Part shown: positions 55,717-63,305 of the stretch, one piece after another | Layout: each line of letters begins with the position of its first letter | Numbering within the stretch: position 1 is the stretch's first letter | NCBI GenBank assembly: GCA_035948415.1 | Contig: DASZJD010000034.1 | Location: 1-64,000 of the forward strand | DNA: 64,000 nt | Direction of reading: 5' to 3' | DNA from: Acidimicrobiia bacterium | GTDB taxonomy: Bacteria > Actinomycetota > Acidimicrobiia > IMCC26256 > PALSA-555 | The notes under the pieces: generated by a model | Database searches by the model: none | What the model was told of the DNA's origin: nothing | Seen by the model: only the letters and a program-made list of their open reading frames with translations | Program-made: the position numbers and the translations under genes

Positions 55717-57225
55717 GTGGCCGTCCCCAAAGTCTGCGGCACGGAGACCGAGTACGGCGTGGTGCTGCGCGGCGCCCCCGACCCGAACCCGGTGCTGGCG
55801 TCGTCGGTGCTCATCAACAGCTACGTCGAGCAGCGCAAGGTCGGCTGGGACTTCGAGGACGAGAGCCCCGGCCGTGACGCCCGCGGCTACGCGCGGGAGG
55901 GCACCCAGGCTCCCGAGATCGAGACCCACCTCGTCAACACGGTCCTGACGAACGGCGCCCGGTACTACGTCGACCACGCCCACCCCGAGTACTCGACGCC
56001 GGAGTGCGCCGACGCGCTCGAGCTGGTGCTGGCCGACAAGGCGGGCGAGCGAGTGCTGGCCCGCTCGATGCAGGCCGCCGGTCGGCTCCTCGAGCCCGGG
56101 CAGTCGATCGTGGTCTACAAGAACAACTCCGACGGCAAGGGCAACTCGTACGGGTGCCACGAGAACTACCTCGTCGACCGGGCGGTCCCGTTCTCGAGCC
56201 TCGTGCGATACCTGCTCCCGTGGTTCGTCACCCGGCAGGTCTTCACCGGGGCCGGCAAGGTGGGCTCCGAGAACGGCGCCGCGCCCGTCGACTACCAGCT
56301 GAGCCAGCGGGCTGACTTCTTCGAGGAGGAGGTGGGGCTCGAGACCACGCTGAAGCGCCCGATCGTCAACACCCGCGACGAGCCGCACGCCGACCCGCAG
56401 CAGTACCGGCGGCTGCACGTGATCGCCGGTGACGCCAACCTCTGCGAGGTGGCGACGTTCCTGAAGGTGGGCACGACCGCCGTCGTCCTCGGCATGATCG
56501 AGGACGAGTTCCTCGACCTCGGGATGGCGGGCACCCGCAAGGAGTGGTCGCTCGCCGGGCCGGTCCCCGCGATGCGCACCGTCTCGCACGACCCGACCTG
56601 TCGCGCCACCGTCGAGCTCGCCGACGGCAGCCGCATGACCGCGGTCGAGCTCCAGTGGGAGTTCCTCCGGCTGGCCCAGAAGTACGCCGACGAGACCGGG
56701 CTCGAGCTGTGCGGCGGCGAGGACGTCGGCGGCCAGGTCCTCACCCGGTGGGAGGCGGTCCTCGGCGGGCTGGAGCGGGACCCGGCGTCCCTCGACGGGC
56801 AGCTGGACTGGGTCACGAAGCGGACCCTCCTCGACGCCTACGTGGCTCGGGACTCCCTGTCCTGGAGCGACCCGAAGCTCGCCCTCCTCGACCTGCAGTA
56901 CCACGACGTGCGCCCCGACCGCTCCCTCTACGAGCGGCTCGTGCGCGCCGGCAACGTCGAGCGGCTCGTCGACGAGGCCGACGTGCTCCAGGCCATCACC
57001 GAGCCGCCCGGCTCGACCCGGGCCTACTTTCGGGGCATGTGCCTCGCCCGCTGGCCCGAGGCGGTGGTCGCCGCCAACTGGGACAGCCTCATCCTCGACG
57101 TGGGCGGCGACCCGCTCAAGCGCATCCCGATGATGGAGCCGCTCCGGGGCACCCGAGCGCACGTCAAGCCGCTGTTCGAGAGCGTCGATACTCCGGCCGA
57201 GCTCGTCGCCCGGCTGGCGTCGTAG
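55717..57225 (+). CDS. dop: Pup deamidase/depupylase
   Basis: Glutamine-synthetase-fold enzyme of 502 residues that deamidates the C-terminal Gln of Pup and removes Pup from proteins. N-terminal GTETEYG with the metal Glu, RYYVDHAHPEYSTPEC with the catalytic Asp, [17 protein letters not shown] and RDEPHADP are shared with PafA; the insertion DESPGRDARGYAREGTQAP is the Dop-specific loop absent from PafA. Start GTG 55717. Pup in this genome ends in Gln, so Dop is required. Followed by pup after 22 bases. Confidence 0.95.
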   Translation: MAVPKVCGTETEYGVVLRGAPDPNPVLASSVLINSYVEQRKVGWDFEDESPGRDARGYAREGTQAPEIETHLVNTVLTNGARYYVDHAHPEYSTPECADALELVLADKAGERVLARSMQAAGRLLEPGQSIVVYKNNSDGKGNSYGCHENYLVDRAVPFSSLVRYLLPWFVTRQVFTGAGKVGSENGAAPVDYQLSQRADFFEEEVGLETTLKRPIVNTRDEPHADPQQYRRLHVIAGDANLCEVATFLKVGTTAVVLGMIEDEFLDLGMAGTRKEWSLAGPVPAMRTVSHDPTCRATVELADGSRMTAVELQWEFLRLAQKYADETGLELCGGEDVGGQVLTRWEAVLGGLERDPASLDGQLDWVTKRTLLDAYVARDSLSWSDPKLALLDLQYHDVRPDRSLYERLVRAGNVERLVDEADVLQAITEPPGSTRAYFRGMCLARWPEAVVAANWDSLILDVGGDPLKRIPMMEPLRGTRAHVKPLFESVDTPAELVARLAS

Positions 57226-57228
57226 TCT
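57223..57228 (+). promoter_or_regulatory. Possible -10 of pup, overlapping the dop stop
   Basis: TAGTCT, whose first three bases are the dop stop codon, 19 bases before the pup ATG. GGAGGA (57236-57241) is the ribosome site. Confidence 0.35.
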
Positions 57229-57247
57229 GACGCCCGGAGGAACCTCG

Positions 57248-57442
57248 ATGGCCGAACAGCAACGCCGACAACGCCCAGCGCCGAAGGAGCGCGTGGAGGA
57301 GACCGAGGAGCTCCCCGCGACGTCCGAGCGCGGCGAGAAGCTGAAGGACGAGCTCGACGACCTCCTGGACGAGATCGACGAGGTGCTCGAGTCGAACGCC
57401 GAGGACTTCGTGAAGTCGTACGTCCAGAAAGGTGGTCAATAG
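57248..57442 (+). CDS. pup: Prokaryotic ubiquitin-like protein Pup
   Basis: Intrinsically disordered tag of 64 residues. The first half is charged (MAEQQRRQRPAPKERVEETE), the second is the amphipathic region DELDDLLDEIDEVLESNAED that binds the Mpa coiled coil, and the end VKSYVQKGGQ carries GGQ, the form that must be deamidated to GGE by Dop before ligation by PafA. GGAGGA lies 6 bases before ATG 57248. Directly followed by prcB. Confidence 0.98.
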   Translation: MAEQQRRQRPAPKERVEETEELPATSERGEKLKDELDDLLDEIDEVLESNAEDFVKSYVQKGGQ

Positions 57443-57469
57443 GCGGTTTGTCCGCTTCTTGACCCCGTG

Positions 57470-57475
57470 TAGGCT
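57470..57475 (+). promoter_or_regulatory. -10 element of prcB (leaderless)
   Basis: TAGGCT, 6 bases before GTG at 57482, with TTGTCC 16 bases further upstream as a possible -35. Confidence 0.55.
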
Positions 57476-57481
57476 CGCTCG

Positions 57482-58297
57482 GTGCCCGGTGAGTCGCCCC
57501 TCCCGAACTTTCCCGCCGGCGGCGACCCGGGGCCCTCGTTCGTCGACCTGCTGCGCCGGACGGGAACGGGCGCCGACCCCCTGCCCGCGGGCGGCGACGG
57601 GACCCCGGGCCTGATCGCCCCGCACGGCACCACGGTCCTCGCCATCCGCTACGGCGAGGGGGTGGTGATGGCCGGCGACCGCCGCGCCACCTCCGGCCTG
57701 GCGATCGCCAGCCGCCGCATCGAGAAGGTGTTCCCGGCCGACGACACCTCCGGCGTCGCCATCGCCGGCGTCGCCGGCCCGTCGGTGGAGCTGGTCCGGC
57801 TGTTCCAGACCCAGCTCGAGCACTACGAGAAGATCGAGGGCGAGCCGCTCTCGCTCGAGGGGAAGGCGAACCAGCTCGGCCAGCTCGTGCGCAGCAACCT
57901 GCCGGCCGCCCTGCAGGGGCTCGTCGTGGTGCCGCTCTTCGCCGGGTTCGACGAGCGGCGCCACCGGGGGCGGGTGTTCAGCTTCGACGTGACCGGCGGC
58001 AAGTACGAGGAGTCGGACTTCACGGCCAACGGCTCCGGCGGCGTGCACGCCCGCAACTGGATCAAGGCCACGTGGCGGGTCGACCTGGGACGGGACGAGG
58101 CGATCGACCTCGCCCTCCGGGCGCTGTTCGCGGCGGCCGACGAGGACGCCGCCACCGGCGGCCCCGACCTCATCCGACGGATCTTCCCCACCGTCGCCGT
58201 GATCGACCCCACCGGGTTCCAGGCCATCGACGACGACGCGATCGCTCAGCGCTCGGACGCGCTGATCGGCGGGCGCGAGGAGGGGGGCGGCCTATGA
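57482..58297 (+). CDS. prcB: 20S proteasome beta subunit
   Basis: Catalytic subunit of 271 residues. The propeptide covers residues 1-49 and processing is at HG-TTVLAIRYGEG, making Thr 50 the nucleophile; other residues such as GDRRAT and RRIEKVFP fit beta subunits. GTG 57482. Its stop overlaps the prcA start by 4 bases. Produces the inner beta rings of the Pup-dependent proteasome. Confidence 0.96.
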   Translation: MPGESPLPNFPAGGDPGPSFVDLLRRTGTGADPLPAGGDGTPGLIAPHGTTVLAIRYGEGVVMAGDRRATSGLAIASRRIEKVFPADDTSGVAIAGVAGPSVELVRLFQTQLEHYEKIEGEPLSLEGKANQLGQLVRSNLPAALQGLVVVPLFAGFDERRHRGRVFSFDVTGGKYEESDFTANGSGGVHARNWIKATWRVDLGRDEAIDLALRALFAAADEDAATGGPDLIRRIFPTVAVIDPTGFQAIDDDAIAQRSDALIGGREEGGGL

Positions 58298-58980
58298 CCA
58301 TGCCCTTCTACGTGCCGCCCGAGCAGGTGATGAAGGACCGCGCCGACTACGCGCGCAAGGGCATCGCCCGTGGCCGCAGCCTCATCGCGATGAGCGCCAG
58401 CGAGGGGATCGTGATCGTCGCCGAGAACCCCTCTCGCACGCTCTACAAGATCAGCGAGATCTACGACCACATCGCGTTCGCCGGGGTCGGCAAGTACAAC
58501 GAGTTCGAGATGCTGCGGATCGCCGGCGTCCGGCAGGCTGACATCAAGGGCTACTCGTTCGCCCGCGAGGACGTGAACGCCCGCTCCCTCGCGAACGCGT
58601 ACGCGCAGACGCTCGGTCAGGTCTTCACGCACGAGATGAAGCCCTACGAGGTCGAGATCCTCGTCGCGCAGGTGGGCGCCACGCCCGACGACGACGAGAT
58701 GTTCCACATCCTCTACGACGGCGTCGTCATGGACAAGGAGGGCTTCACCGTCCTCGGCGGGCAGGCCGACGCGGTCAGCGGGGTGATGGAGGAGCGCTAC
58801 CAGCCCGACCTCGACCTCGCGGGCGCGGTCCGGCTCGGCGCGTCGGTCCTGGCCGGCAGCGACGGGACGCCGCTCGCCGCGAGCCAGCTCGAGGTGGCGC
58901 TCCTCGACCGCCGTCGCCCCCGCCGCGCCTTCCACCGGGTCAAGGGCAGCGAGCTCGAGGGTCTCCTCGCCGCCGCCTGA
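58294..58980 (+). CDS. prcA: 20S proteasome alpha subunit
   Basis: Alpha subunit of 228 residues. PFYVPPEQVMKDRADYARKG, then RSLIAMSASEGIVIVAENPS, ISEIYDHIAFAGVGKYNEFE and GYSFAREDVNARSLANAYAQ match PrcA of actinobacteria. It lacks the catalytic Thr of PrcB. ATG 58294 overlaps the prcB stop. The C-terminus ends LEGLLAAA. Confidence 0.95.
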   Translation: MTMPFYVPPEQVMKDRADYARKGIARGRSLIAMSASEGIVIVAENPSRTLYKISEIYDHIAFAGVGKYNEFEMLRIAGVRQADIKGYSFAREDVNARSLANAYAQTLGQVFTHEMKPYEVEILVAQVGATPDDDEMFHILYDGVVMDKEGFTVLGGQADAVSGVMEERYQPDLDLAGAVRLGASVLAGSDGTPLAASQLEVALLDRRRPRRAFHRVKGSELEGLLAAA

Positions 58981-58983
58981 GCC

Positions 58984-59331
58984 CTAGCCCGCGAGCATCC
59001 GCAGCAGCGGCGTCAGCCCCGCCACCAGGAGGAGGGCCAGCGCCACCCACGCGATCCACCGGCGGGATCGGGTCGCGTCCGGACCGGCCCACTCGCGCGG
59101 GGCGGCCAGGGCGGCGTCGACCTCGGTGGCGAGCATGACGAGCTCGGCGTCGTCGAGCTGATCGGCGGGGACGAACACGTCCACCCGGGCCATCTCGCCG
59201 ATGTTGAACCCGTACGGACCGCCGAGCGCGCCCCGCAGCTGGACGTCGATGCCCTCGGACTGGAGGCGGGCCGCCACGAGGTGGGCCCCGAAGGACCCGC
59301 TGATCGACGTGAGCCGAGCCATCGGGATCAC
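58984..59331 (-). CDS. DUF2007-type small membrane protein, antisense to the proteasome operon
   Basis: Protein of 115 residues: an N-terminal DUF2007-like soluble domain (GSFGAHLVAARLQSEGIDVQ, DVFVPADQLDDAELVMLATE) and a C-terminal membrane helix (WIAWVALALLLVAGLTPLL). DUF2007 proteins resemble PII-like signal-binding folds; function unknown. GTG 59331 follows TAGGCT by 8 bases. It lies between prcA and pafA on the opposite strand, ending 4 bases from prcA. Confidence 0.75.
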   Translation of the reverse strand: MIPMARLTSISGSFGAHLVAARLQSEGIDVQLRGALGGPYGFNIGEMARVDVFVPADQLDDAELVMLATEVDAALAAPREWAGPDATRSRRWIAWVALALLLVAGLTPLLRMLAG

Positions 59332-59339
59332 GTCCCGGC

Positions 59340-59345
59340 AGCCTA
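59340..59345 (-). promoter_or_regulatory. -10 element of DUF2007 gene (leaderless)
   Basis: TAGGCT on the minus strand, 8 bases before GTG at 59331. Confidence 0.5.
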
Positions 59346-59425
59346 CGACGGCCGGCCCGCCGATCCGGCGGTGTGATCACGGCTGCCGCGGGGCCTCGGG
59401 CCGGGTGGTCTAGAACGGGTGGCGG

Positions 59426-59962
59426 ATGCGTCGCACCGTCGCGGGAGCCCTCGCCGTGCTCGCCGCCGCGGCCGTGGTCGGCGCCGCCGCCGCCGGCGCC
59501 ACGCCGAGGAAGCAGTCGCCGGCGAAGTACGCCAAGACCGTGTGCGGGACGTACTCGCAGCTGGAGAGCGCCTTCCGCCAGTACGCCGACGGGATCGGCA
59601 CGCTCGACCCGAGCCAGAACGGCGCCTACGAGCTCCAAGCCGCGGCCAAGACCAACGCCCTCCTGGCGACGGTCAAGGCCGGCGAGGCGACGCTGCAGGG
59701 CGCCTACCCCGACGTCGCGCACGGCAAGCGGGTCGGCGTGCTGCTCACCGCGAACGCCACCGAGATCGACGGCGCCGTGACCGCGGCGCTGCAGCAGCTG
59801 CAGTTCGGCGGGGCGGCCGCGGTGGTGCAGTTCCAGGTCGCGATCCAGACCCTCGGGTCCAAGATCACGGACCCGTTCAGCCAGGTGAAGGACCGCAACC
59901 TGATCAGCGCCTTCCAGAAGGAGAGGTCCTGCAAGGACGTCGTCCACGTCGTCCCGGCCTGA
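59426..59962 (+). CDS. Secreted hypothetical protein
   Basis: Protein of 178 residues with a clear signal peptide (MRRTVAGALAVLAAAAVVGA, cleavage probably near residue 25). The mature part is helical and Ala/Gln/Lys-rich with two Cys (in TVCGTYSQ and SCKDVVH), which may form a disulfide. It contains no known motif. Placed between the proteasome core genes and pafA, 60 bases before the pafA start; TCTAGAAC just upstream could be a promoter. Functional relation to the proteasome is unproven. Confidence 0.72.
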   Translation: MRRTVAGALAVLAAAAVVGAAAAGATPRKQSPAKYAKTVCGTYSQLESAFRQYADGIGTLDPSQNGAYELQAAAKTNALLATVKAGEATLQGAYPDVAHGKRVGVLLTANATEIDGAVTAALQQLQFGGAAAVVQFQVAIQTLGSKITDPFSQVKDRNLISAFQKERSCKDVVHVVPA

Positions 59963-60010
59963 CCGGCCCGTCGAGGGGGACGGAGCCCGAGGCGCCCGGG
60001 TCGAGGCCGG

Positions 60011-60016
60011 TACGCT
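60011..60016 (+). promoter_or_regulatory. -10 element of pafA (leaderless)
   Basis: TACGCT preceded by GG, 6 bases before GTG at 60023. Confidence 0.5.
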
Positions 60017-60022
60017 CGGGGG

Positions 60023-61381
60023 GTGGAGCGCCGCATCTTCGGGCTCGAGAACGAGTACGGGGTCACGTGCACCCTGCGCGGGCAGCGGCGTCTGAGCCCG
60101 GACGAGGTCGCTCGGTACCTGTTCCGCCGGGTGGTCTCCTGGGGCCGCTCCAGCAACGTGTTCCTCGAGAACGGCGCCCGGCTCTACCTCGACGTCGGCA
60201 GCCACCCCGAGTACGCCACCCCCGAGTGCGACTCGATCGCCGACCTCGTCGTGCACGACAAGGCGGGGGAGCGCATCCTCGAGGGGCTGGTGCGGAGCGC
60301 CGAGCAGCGGCTCCGCGAGGAGGGGATCCGGGGCGAGGTCTTCCTCTTCAAGAACAACACCGACTCGGCGGGGAACTCGTACGGGTGCCACGAGAACTAC
60401 CTGGTCGAGCGGGAGGGCGACTTCACGAAGTTCACGGACGTCCTGATCCCGTTCCTCGTGACCCGCCAGGTCTACGCCGGTGCCGGCAAGGTGCTGCAGA
60501 CCGCGCGCGGGGCCATGTACTGCATCAGCCAGCGGGCCGAGCACATCTGGGAGGGGGTCTCGAGCGCCACGACCCGGTCCCGGCCGATCATCAACACCCG
60601 CGACGAGCCGCACGCCGACGCGGAGCGGTTCCGGCGGCTCCACGTCATCGTGGGCGATTCGAACATGAGCGAGTACACGACGTTCCTGAAGGTCGGGACC
60701 TCGTCGATCATGCTGCGCATGCTGGAGGAGGACCCGAGTCCGTGGCGTGACCTGACGCTCGAGAACCCGATCCGGGCGATCCGCGAGATCAGCCACGACA
60801 TGACCTGTCGCCGACGGGTGCGGCTCGCGAACGGTCGCGAGCTCTCGGCGGTCGAGGTCCAGGCCGAGTACCTGAACCGGGCCCTGCGGTTCGCCAAGAA
60901 GCGAGGCCTGGGCCCTCTCGAGCAGCAGGCGCTCGACATGTGGGAGCACGTCATGACCCACCTCGAGAACGACCCGCTGAAGCTCCGGAGCGAGATCGAC
61001 TGGGTGATCAAGTACCACCTGCTGGAGGCGTACCGCGACCGGCACGACCTGCCGCTCACGCACCCGCAGGTGGCGCTGGTGGACCTCGCCTACCACGACG
61101 TGACGCGCGCCCGCTCGCTCTACTACCTGCTGGAGCGGCGGGGGCAGGTCGACCGGACCGCGACCGACGCCGACATCGACGACGCGGTGGCGAACCCGCC
61201 CCAGACCACGCGGGCCCGCTTGCGCGGCTCGTTCATCAAGCGGGCGAAGGAGCGCAAGCGCGACTACACCGTGGACTGGGTGCACCTGAAGCTGAACGAC
61301 CAGGCCCAGCGCACCGTCCTGTGCAAGGACCCGTTCAAGGCGCGTGACGAGCGCGTCGAGCGACTCATCGCGTCTCTCTAG
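60023..61381 (+). CDS. pafA: Pup-protein ligase PafA
   Basis: Enzyme of 452 residues that forms the isopeptide bond between deamidated Pup and substrate lysines. Starts [13 protein letters not shown] with metal Glu 9, followed by [16 protein letters not shown] (Asp 57 matching the catalytic base), [17 protein letters not shown] and [11 protein letters not shown]. Compared with Dop it lacks the Dop loop. GTG 60023. Followed by pafB after 2 bases, so pafA-pafB-pafC form an operon. Confidence 0.96.
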   Translation: MERRIFGLENEYGVTCTLRGQRRLSPDEVARYLFRRVVSWGRSSNVFLENGARLYLDVGSHPEYATPECDSIADLVVHDKAGERILEGLVRSAEQRLREEGIRGEVFLFKNNTDSAGNSYGCHENYLVEREGDFTKFTDVLIPFLVTRQVYAGAGKVLQTARGAMYCISQRAEHIWEGVSSATTRSRPIINTRDEPHADAERFRRLHVIVGDSNMSEYTTFLKVGTSSIMLRMLEEDPSPWRDLTLENPIRAIREISHDMTCRRRVRLANGRELSAVEVQAEYLNRALRFAKKRGLGPLEQQALDMWEHVMTHLENDPLKLRSEIDWVIKYHLLEAYRDRHDLPLTHPQVALVDLAYHDVTRARSLYYLLERRGQVDRTATDADIDDAVANPPQTTRARLRGSFIKRAKERKRDYTVDWVHLKLNDQAQRTVLCKDPFKARDERVERLIASL

Positions 61382-61383
61382 CG

Positions 61384-62310
61384 GTGAGCTCGACCGGGCG
61401 CCTCGAGCGGCTGGTGAACCTGACCGCCACGCTGCTCGACACGCGCCGTCCGCTCACCCTCGAGGAGCTGTCCGATCGCCTCGAGCCGTCGTACCCGGCG
61501 GAGAAGGTGGCGCGCCGTCGCGCCTTCGAGCGCGACAAGGAGACGCTCCGCAACCTCGGGGTCCCGGTCCTGACCGTGCCGGTCGACGCGCTGACGAACG
61601 AGCTCGGCTACCGGATCCGCCCCGAGGACTACTACCTCGCCGACCCTGGGCTCACCGCGCCGGAGCAGGCCGCGCTGCACGTGGCCGTCACCGCGGTTCG
61701 CCTCGAGGGCGGGGACGCCGACGAGGGGCTCCAGAAGCTCGGTGGCGTGGAGGGCGCGCCGGCACCGGTGCTGGCGGCGCTCGAGGTGACGAGCGGCCTC
61801 GCCGAGCTCTTCGACGCGGTCGCGAGGCGACGCAGCGTGACGTTCGAGTACCGGGGCGAGGCCCGGTCGCTCGATCCGTACGGCGTCGTGCACCGGTTCG
61901 GCCACTGGTACGTCGTCGGGCGCGACCGCGACAAGGACGCGCTCCGGTCCTTCCGCGTGGACCGGCTCGACGGACCGGCGCGAGCGGGGCCCGAGCGCGA
62001 GGTCGAGCCGCCCCCCGACTTCGACCTCGCCGCCGCGCTGCGGGCCGACCCGCTGACCTACGGGGACGACGAGCCCGTCCGGGCCCGGGTGCGCGTCGAC
62101 GCGTCGCGGGCGGCCTGGGTCGTCGACACGCTCGGAGAGCCCGCGGTCGTCGAGCGGGGTGACGACGGCAGCGTCGTCGTCGAGCTGGCGGTCGTGAACC
62201 GGGACGCGTTCCGGTCCTTCGTCCTCGGGCTCCTCGAGCACGCCGAGGTCCTCGAGCCGCCCGAGCTGCGCGCGGACGTGGTCGACTGGCTGCGCGCCGC
62301 CGCCGGATGA
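61384..62310 (+). CDS. pafB: WYL-domain transcriptional regulator PafB
   Basis: Protein of 308 residues with an N-terminal winged-helix (VNLTATLLDTRRPLTLEELS and RAFERDKETLRNLGVPV) and a central WYL domain, here YGVVHRFGHWYVVGRDRDK, then a C-terminal WCX-like region. PafB and PafC together form a DNA-damage-responsive activator independent of LexA. GTG 61384; its stop overlaps the pafC start (ATGA). Confidence 0.92.
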   Translation: MSSTGRLERLVNLTATLLDTRRPLTLEELSDRLEPSYPAEKVARRRAFERDKETLRNLGVPVLTVPVDALTNELGYRIRPEDYYLADPGLTAPEQAALHVAVTAVRLEGGDADEGLQKLGGVEGAPAPVLAALEVTSGLAELFDAVARRRSVTFEYRGEARSLDPYGVVHRFGHWYVVGRDRDKDALRSFRVDRLDGPARAGPEREVEPPPDFDLAAALRADPLTYGDDEPVRARVRVDASRAAWVVDTLGEPAVVERGDDGSVVVELAVVNRDAFRSFVLGLLEHAEVLEPPELRADVVDWLRAAAG

Positions 62311-63254
62311 CGCCGCCGCCCGCCGCCGCTCGCCTCCGCCGGCTGCTGGCGATGGTGCCGTGGATCCTCACCCACCCGGGCACCACGATCCGCGAGCTGG
62401 CCCTGCGCTTCGACGCCCCCGAGGCCGAGGTCGAGGCCGACCTCGAGCTCCTGCCGATGTGCGGCCTGCCGCCGTACACGGCCGATCGGCTCATCGACGT
62501 CTGGGTGGGCGAGGACGGCACGGTCGAGATCCGCCTGGCCGAGTACTTCGAGCGCCCGCTGCGCCTCACCCCGTCCGAGGGCGTCGCCCTCCTCGCCGCG
62601 GGACGGTCGCTGCTGGCGGTGCCCGGCTCGGACCCGGCCGGCCCGCTGGCGACCGCCCTCGACAAGCTCGAGCGGGCGCTCGGCGCCCAGGGGGCGCTGG
62701 CGATCGATGTCGGCACCGGCGACCACCTCGAGCGGCTGACGCGGGCCGCCGAGGCGGGGGAGCAGCTCGAGCTCGACTACTACTCGTTCGCGCGTGACGA
62801 GATGACGACCCGGGTCGTCGACCCGATCCGCGTCTTCCACGCCCTCGGCGCCTGGTACCTCGCCGCCTACTGCCACCGGGCGCACGCCGACCGCCTGTTC
62901 CGGGTCGACCGGGTCCGTGCCGTCCGTCCGACCGGGGCCCGCGCCGAGACGCACGCCGACGGTGACGACGAGGCGCGCACCGACCTCGTCTACCGACCCG
63001 AGCCGTCGGACCCCCGCGTCACGCTGCGCCTCGATCCGGCCGCGGCGTGGGTAGTCGAGAGCCTGCCGACCGAGGACGCCCGGCCGCGACGCGGCGGGGG
63101 ATGGGACGTCGTGCTGGCCGTCAGCGGGCCCGCGTTCCTCGAGCGGCTGCTCCTGCAGCTCGGGCCGGCGGCGACCGTCGTCGGACCACCCGACGCCGCG
63201 GCCGCGCGCGCCGCCGCGGCCCGGCGGATCCTCGCCCGGTACGAGCGGGGCTGA
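62307..63254 (+). CDS. pafC: WYL-domain transcriptional regulator PafC
   Basis: Protein of 315 residues, partner of PafB. The winged-helix (LLAMVPWILTHPGTTIREL) is followed by a WYL domain with DPIRVFHALGAWYLAAYCHR and FRVDRVRAV, and a C-terminal WCX part. ATG 62307 overlaps the pafB stop by 4 bases. In many actinobacteria tatA/tatC come next; here signal peptidase I does. Confidence 0.92.
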   Translation: MTPPPAAARLRRLLAMVPWILTHPGTTIRELALRFDAPEAEVEADLELLPMCGLPPYTADRLIDVWVGEDGTVEIRLAEYFERPLRLTPSEGVALLAAGRSLLAVPGSDPAGPLATALDKLERALGAQGALAIDVGTGDHLERLTRAAEAGEQLELDYYSFARDEMTTRVVDPIRVFHALGAWYLAAYCHRAHADRLFRVDRVRAVRPTGARAETHADGDDEARTDLVYRPEPSDPRVTLRLDPAAAWVVESLPTEDARPRRGGGWDVVLAVSGPAFLERLLLQLGPAATVVGPPDAAAARAAAARRILARYERG

Positions 63255-63305
63255 TCGCGTGGCGCCGCATCGCACGTGGGAGGATGGGCGCGTGGAGCCG
63301 TCCTC

